The position numbers and the translations under genes are program-made. Positions 5,242 through 8,200 of a stretch of 8,200 bases of DNA are shown piece after piece. This stretch comes from Armatimonadota bacterium. GTDB taxonomy: Bacteria > Armatimonadota > UBA5829. Every line of letters begins with the position of its first letter. Within the stretch, counting starts at the first letter, position 1. Location of the stretch: NCBI GenBank assembly GCA_023474015.1, contig JAMCYN010000031.1, positions 1-8,200 on the forward strand. Direction: 5' to 3'. The notes beneath the pieces were generated by a model, which did not search any database, was not told the origin of the DNA, and saw only the letters and a program-made list of their open reading frames with translations.

Positions 5242-5301
5242 ATGCTAATAGAAACAGTCGAGGTAAGCTTATTTCATGGAAAACGTACTCAAGAAAGATG
5301 A
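5242..5301 (+). CDS. Possible 19-residue upstream ORF overlapping the response regulator start
   Basis: ATG 5242 follows GGAAGG (5232-5237) by 4 nt, the best ribosome site in this leader, and reads M-L-I-E-T-V-E-V-S-L-F-H-G-K-R-T-Q-E-R before TGA 5299-5301. It runs past the response regulator start codon at 5276 in another frame. No homology is claimed. If translated it could couple or modulate translation of the regulator. It could equally be chance. Confidence 0.3.
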   Translation: MLIETVEVSLFHGKRTQER

Positions 5302-6019
5302 AACCGGCACCGGCAAACCGCAAGTGCTTGTAATTGATGACGAAGAGAACGTTTGCGAACTTATTACTCTTTATTTTGAGAAGGCGGGATATGAAGTACT
5401 GTGCTCCGGAGACGGCTCCGAGGGCATTGAGATGATCCGGTCACAGAAGCCGGACCTTGTTATCCTTGACCTTATGCTTCCCGGTGTGGACGGGCTGGAT
5501 GTCTGCAAGGAAATCCGCAAGACCAGCAATGTCCCGCTCATTATGCTCAGCGCAAGAGTCGACGAAGTCGACCGCGTGTTGGGCCTCGAGATCGGCGCCG
5601 ATGACTACGTCACCAAACCGTTCTCCCCGAGGGAGCTTCTTGCACGTGTCAAAGCCGTTCTCCGCAGGGCCGCCTACGTTCCCAGCCCCGACGAGCAGCA
5701 GGTTCTGAATCTGCCGGGCCTCGCGGTCAGCAGAATCTCCAGGGAAGTCGTTGTCGGCGATATGAGAGTGGACCTCACTCCCAAGGAATTCGATCTCCTT
5801 TGGTATCTCGCCTCCAACCGCAACCGCGTCTTCACCCGCGAGCAGCTTCTGGAGCAGGTGTGGGCCTACCAGGAGTTCTATGGCGACGAGAGAACCGTCG
5901 ACCAGCACATCAAGCGGCTCCGCAGGAAGATCGAGGTCAACGGCAGCCCGTGCCGGATCACCACGATCTGGGGCGTCGGCTATAAATTCGAGATCAGGGA
6001 GCCGGCAGTCGCGCTTTAG
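5276..6019 (+). CDS. Two-component response regulator, PhoB/OmpR family
   Basis: A 247-residue DNA-binding transcription regulator switched by phosphorylation. The receiver domain occupies residues about 16-130: acidic pocket D21-D22-E23, phosphoacceptor D65 in LVILDLMLPG, switch S92 in IMLSAR, and K114 in DDYVTKPFSPRELLARVKAV. The winged-helix C-terminal domain at about 150-240 shows LTPKEFDLLWYLASN, FTREQLLEQVW, RTVDQHIKRLRRKIE and ITTIWGVGYKFE. All phosphorylation residues are present. No histidine kinase gene lies on either side, so within this window it is an orphan. The start ATG 5276 gives a 15-residue tail before the receiver domain. GAGG at 5260-5263 is 12 nt away, which is long. A strong terminator follows the gene. 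Confidence 0.95.
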   Translation: MENVLKKDETGTGKPQVLVIDDEENVCELITLYFEKAGYEVLCSGDGSEGIEMIRSQKPDLVILDLMLPGVDGLDVCKEIRKTSNVPLIMLSARVDEVDRVLGLEIGADDYVTKPFSPRELLARVKAVLRRAAYVPSPDEQQVLNLPGLAVSRISREVVVGDMRVDLTPKEFDLLWYLASNRNRVFTREQLLEQVWAYQEFYGDERTVDQHIKRLRRKIEVNGSPCRITTIWGVGYKFEIREPAVAL

Positions 6020-6052
6020 GCTTCGAGTCGATGTTTAATATTATCTATTCAC

Positions 6053-6087
6053 AGGGCGATACCGATTGTGGTATCGCCCTCGCTTTT
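6053..6087 (+). terminator. Rho-independent terminator after the response regulator
   Basis: AGGGCGATACC (6053-6063) pairs perfectly with GGTATCGCCCT (6070-6080) around the 6-nt loop GATTGT, giving an 11-bp stem. It is followed by CGCTTTTGT. The T-run is short (four) and set off by three bases, but the stem is strong and GC-rich and lies 34 nt after the stop codon. Confidence 0.88.
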
Positions 6088-6140
6088 GTCTGATCCGAAG
6101 AACATGATAGTCAGGTAGATAACTGTAAAGGCGGTGTGTG

Positions 6141-7655
6141 ATGGCCACTTCATGGCGCCCTGAGTATGATGAATACCTGCGCGACGAGTCTCGTTACATA
6201 GGCACGGCGGACTCAATCTCTTTTCCAAGAGCCGAAACGGAAGTCGTTGACCTGATTAACGAGAATCGCGCACGCGGCAGTGTCATCACCATACAGGGCG
6301 CTCGCACGGGCATCGCCGCGGGGGCCGTTCCGCATGGCGGCCACATCTTGAACCTTAGCCGCATGAAGGCGATTGGCCATATTCGCCGTGACGAGCGAGC
6401 CGGTGAATATAGCCTGACAGTCCAGCCTGGAGCCCTGCTGTCCGATGTCCGCGAAACGATTGACGGGCATGGCTTGTTCTTTCCTCCCGACCCAACCGAA
6501 ACCTCCGCTTCCATCGGCGGCATGGTCGCATGCAACGCCTCCGGCGCTCTTACATTCCACTACGGCCCGACACGCAACTGGGTTAACTCGATCCGAATAG
6601 TGCTCGCCGACGGCGATGCCATTCGGATCAGGCGCGGTGAAATACGTGCTCAAGGACGGTCGTTTTCGCTTGTGACCAAAGGTGGCCGCGTCATCTCGGG
6701 CAGCGTTCCCGCTTACGCCATGCCCTCCGTCAAATCAGCGGCAGGCTATTACGCGGCGGATGGCATGGACATGTTAGACCTCTTCATCGGAATGGAGGGC
6801 ACTCTTGGCGTAATCACCGAGATCGAGCTGCGACTTATTCCGACGCCGAAGGCCATCAACGGCCTGACGATATTCCTCTCGTCTGAAGAGGCGGCGCTTA
6901 AATCGGTGCGCATACTGCGCGGCGAGGCGGTTGAAGGGTTCGATCGGATATCCTCGCCTCCCGCCGCCATTGAGTTCTTCAACAGCGATTCGCTGAATTT
7001 GTTGCGAAAGATGAAGTCCAATTACAGCGCGTTCGAGAAGATTCCGACTCTCAAGCCCAGCTTCCACACTGCGCTTTACACCGAGTTCCACGGTGAGACC
7101 GACGAGCATCTCGAGGAGGCGGTAATTGGAGTCATGGAAGCTCTTGCCGGGCTGGGAGTCAGCGACGAGAACACTTGGTTTGCCACTACCGAGCGCGAGC
7201 TTGCCCCTCTGAAGGCGTTTCGACATGCCACCCCGGAGGCAGTGAACCTGCTGATCGACGAGCGAAAAAGGACATGTCCCGAGCTGACGAAACTAGGGAC
7301 CGACATGTCCGTGCCGGATGAGCATCTGGAGTCCGCGATGGCGATGTATAACGATGCGCTGAAAGAAAGCGGGCTAGAATCGGTCGTATTCGGTCATATC
7401 GGCAACAACCATGTTCATGTGAACATACTGCCCAATAGCACGGAGGAGTACGAGCTGGGCAAGTCGATGTATCTGTCCTGGGCGAAGCGCATCGTGGATA
7501 TCGGCGGCTCGGTTTCAGCCGAGCACGGGATAGGCAAGCTCAAGGCACCGTTTCTTGAGTTGATGTATGGCCGGGATGCCATCGACCAGATGCGCGCGCT
7601 TAAGGCGCTGTTCGACCCTGACATGATACTCAACCCCGGCAATCTGTTTTCGTAA
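6141..7655 (+). CDS. FAD-linked oxidase, GlcD / D-lactate dehydrogenase type
   Basis: A 504-residue flavoprotein of the VAO/PCMH fold that oxidises a 2-hydroxy acid (glycolate, D-lactate or similar). The N-terminal FAD-binding domain (about 25-235) shows ITIQGARTGIAAGAVP (49-64), FPPDPTETSASIGGMVACNAS (114-134) and IGMEGTLGVITEIELRLIP (216-234). The C-terminal FAD-oxidase domain shows the metal/substrate-binding GHIGNNHVHVN (418-428), SAEHGIGKLK (459-468) and the ending FDPDMILNPGNLF. Both domains are complete. There is no cysteine-rich iron-sulphur extension and no glcE/glcF neighbour, so the electron acceptor is unknown. I prefer ATG 6141 over the adjacent GTG 6138; AAAGGCGG (6127-6134) is the ribosome site. 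No convincing promoter is seen between the upstream terminator and the start. Confidence 0.93.
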   Translation: MATSWRPEYDEYLRDESRYIGTADSISFPRAETEVVDLINENRARGSVITIQGARTGIAAGAVPHGGHILNLSRMKAIGHIRRDERAGEYSLTVQPGALLSDVRETIDGHGLFFPPDPTETSASIGGMVACNASGALTFHYGPTRNWVNSIRIVLADGDAIRIRRGEIRAQGRSFSLVTKGGRVISGSVPAYAMPSVKSAAGYYAADGMDMLDLFIGMEGTLGVITEIELRLIPTPKAINGLTIFLSSEEAALKSVRILRGEAVEGFDRISSPPAAIEFFNSDSLNLLRKMKSNYSAFEKIPTLKPSFHTALYTEFHGETDEHLEEAVIGVMEALAGLGVSDENTWFATTERELAPLKAFRHATPEAVNLLIDERKRTCPELTKLGTDMSVPDEHLESAMAMYNDALKESGLESVVFGHIGNNHVHVNILPNSTEEYELGKSMYLSWAKRIVDIGGSVSAEHGIGKLKAPFLELMYGRDAIDQMRALKALFDPDMILNPGNLFS

Positions 7656-7865
7656 GGAGCGACCGCAGTAACTCGTCAATTCCCGCAGCATGCACTGACG
7701 TAAGGCTGTAGAAGCTGCGGAACTTACGTCTGATTGTATAGCAAGGTCAGGCTATACCGGTGTGTTACAATTTGACATGTTGGATCCTCCTTAGAAACCG
7801 GTAATCCCCCCAGCATAAACCCTATCTCATACAAGGCATAACCCTAATGTAAGCAACTACCGACA
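7656..7865. other. Intergenic region upstream of the riboswitch, with several inverted repeats
   Basis: No gene is supported here. CCGCAGC (7683-7689) can pair with GCTGCGG (7714-7720), and GACGTAAG (7697-7704) with CTTACGTC (7723-7730). The two helices interleave, so they form either a pseudoknot or alternative folds. GTATAGC (7736-7742) / GCTATAC (7751-7757) forms a 7-bp hairpin with an 8-nt loop. TACCGGT (7755-7761) and ACCGGTA (7797-7803) are a further inverted repeat. No T-run follows any of them, so termination of the oxidase transcript is not obvious. Confidence 0.6.
7763..7771 (+). promoter_or_regulatory. Possible extended -10 promoter for the riboswitch transcript
   Basis: TGT followed by TACAAT forms an extended -10 element. 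It would start transcription near 7778, about 90 nt before the aptamer. No -35 box is evident. TTGACA at 7772-7777 overlaps the end of this element but has no -10 box at 16-18 nt, so it probably is not used as a -35. The promoter assignment is tentative. Confidence 0.3.
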
Positions 7866-7987
7866 ATAGCAAACCCACCGAAAGGTGGGGACGCAAAGCC
7901 AACGGGACTAAGCCGGGCTGAGCGGGAAGACCTCGAGCATGCTCGATGGGTTTTTCCACCATCCGGGATGTCAGCCGAGCCGCCGAA
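7866..7987 (+). ncRNA. Cyclic-di-GMP-I (GEMM) riboswitch aptamer
   Basis: Senses the second messenger c-di-GMP in the mRNA leader. The core is close to the GEMM-I consensus: GCAAA (7869-7873), hairpin CCCACC-GAAA-GGTGGG (7874-7889) with the conserved GAAA tetraloop at 7880-7883, then GACGCAAAGCC (7890-7900) and ACGGGACTAAG (7902-7912), the tetraloop-receptor side. The 3' strand is CAGCCGAGCCGCCGAA (7972-7987), matching the usual CAGCCG..GCCGAA ending. GGCTGA (7916-7921) pairs with TCAGCC (7971-7976). The second helix is extended by an arm with GGAAGACC (7925-7932) opposite GGTTTTTCC (7949-7957) and a palindromic tip TCGAGCATGCTCGA (7933-7946), longer than in Vibrio Vc2. The first nucleotides closing the aptamer are weakly paired, so the 5' boundary is approximate. 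Confidence 0.9.
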
Positions 7988-8117
7988 GTAGGAGTTGCTG
8001 GTGATCAGGCACCGCCGGCGATGTAAGCCGTCCGGCAGATGGGCCGTCTACATGAGGCCTGGGGCGCGCGGGGGTCCTTGATCACTGGCAATTTAACTTT
8101 GGTGGCTCGGCTTTTTT
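7973..8117 (+). terminator. Riboswitch-controlled terminator formed by the aptamer 3' strand
   Basis: AGCCGAGCCGCC (7973-7984), part of the aptamer, is complementary to GGTGGCTCGGCT (8101-8112) over 12 bp with a single G-U pair. The 3' arm runs directly into a run of six T (8112-8117). Forming this stem would tear the aptamer open, so ligand binding and termination exclude each other, predicting an ON switch. The arms enclose about 116 nt. These contain a second long stem, TTGCTGGTGATCA (7995-8007) with TGATCACTGGCAA (8079-8091), 13 bp with two G-U pairs, which brings the terminator arms close together. The switching direction is inference. Confidence 0.75.
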
Positions 8118-8152
8118 GTGCGTTAAACGCCTTGGAGCCAGGGGGTAGAAAG

Positions 8153-8200
8153 ATGTTTATTCCTGAAGCAAAGCAGTATCTTGGACGAAATGTCTCTATT
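8153..8200 (+). CDS. Start of an unidentified gene under the c-di-GMP riboswitch (partial at 3' end)
   Basis: ATG 8153 begins M-F-I-P-E-A-K-Q-Y-L-G-R-N-V-S-I and is open to the window edge, 16 codons. AGGGGGT (8140-8146) 6 nt upstream is a plausible ribosome site. It starts 36 nt after the riboswitch terminator. I do not recognise the protein from so few residues; there is no signal peptide in the visible part. Its position alone says that its expression is probably controlled by c-di-GMP. Confidence 0.6.
   Translation, partial: MFIPEAKQYLGRNVSI

Noticed and set aside
7752..7792. On the - strand a perfect AAGGAGG (7792-7786) precedes ATG 7778-7776 by 7 nt, reading M-S-N-C-N-T-P-V and then TAG.
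   Set aside because: The frame has only eight codons, no promoter is evident on that strand, and the sequence overlaps the inverted repeats upstream of the riboswitch. Most likely it is chance or a decayed start.
1..8200. CRISPR array, tRNA or rRNA genes, insertion sequence or phage attachment site.
   Set aside because: No regularly spaced repeats, tRNA-like cloverleaf, transposase or integrase motifs were seen. The only repeats are the two 34-bp copies and the short heptamers.

Overview
The window comes from a moderately GC-rich bacterial chromosome. Its content includes leuS, the mtnA-apt salvage genes, a PhoB/OmpR-type response regulator, sigma-70-type promoters and a cyclic-di-GMP riboswitch. 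Nothing in it fixes the phylum. The tandem toxin-antitoxin genes, the dispersed CTCCCCTCC palindromic repeat placed inside a coding region, and the GEMM-I riboswitch fit an environmental, non-model lineage (Armatimonadota or Chloroflexota would be guesses).

Layout. (1) 1-429: the 3' end of leuS, carrying an in-frame copy of a 34-bp palindromic repeat. (2) 452-2028, + strand: a toxin-antitoxin island. It holds a damaged hicA overlapping an intact hicB, then a UPF0175 antitoxin with a DUF3368 PIN-like toxin, then a lone antitoxin-like gene with its own promoter. (3) 2029-2222: a convergent intergenic region with two hairpins and a second copy of the leuS repeat. (4) 2223-3848, - strand: mtnA followed by apt, separated by a heptamer-repeat hairpin. 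(5) 3849-4050: a divergent region with two extended -10 promoters sharing TGGTATACT. (6) 4051-5148: a cytoplasmic-looking beta-lactamase-family serine hydrolase. (7) 5149-6019: a response regulator without a neighbouring kinase, with a strong promoter, a short upstream ORF and a strong terminator at 6053-6087. (8) 6141-7655: a GlcD-type FAD-linked oxidase. (9) 7656-8152: about 500 nt without a long gene, mostly structured RNA. It contains a c-di-GMP-I (GEMM) aptamer whose 3' strand can pair with a sequence next to a T-run to form a terminator. This places the gene starting at 8153, cut by the window edge, under c-di-GMP control.

How the genes work together. MtnA isomerises methylthioribose-1-phosphate in methionine salvage, and Apt recycles the adenine released earlier in the same pathway, so their shared strand and order make sense. 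The toxin-antitoxin genes form a head-to-tail accessory cluster between housekeeping genes. The hydrolase, response regulator and oxidase look like independent units. The most interesting part is the riboswitch: the aptamer core is close to consensus, the switch to a terminator can be seen in the sequence, and a long structured insertion separates the two terminator arms.
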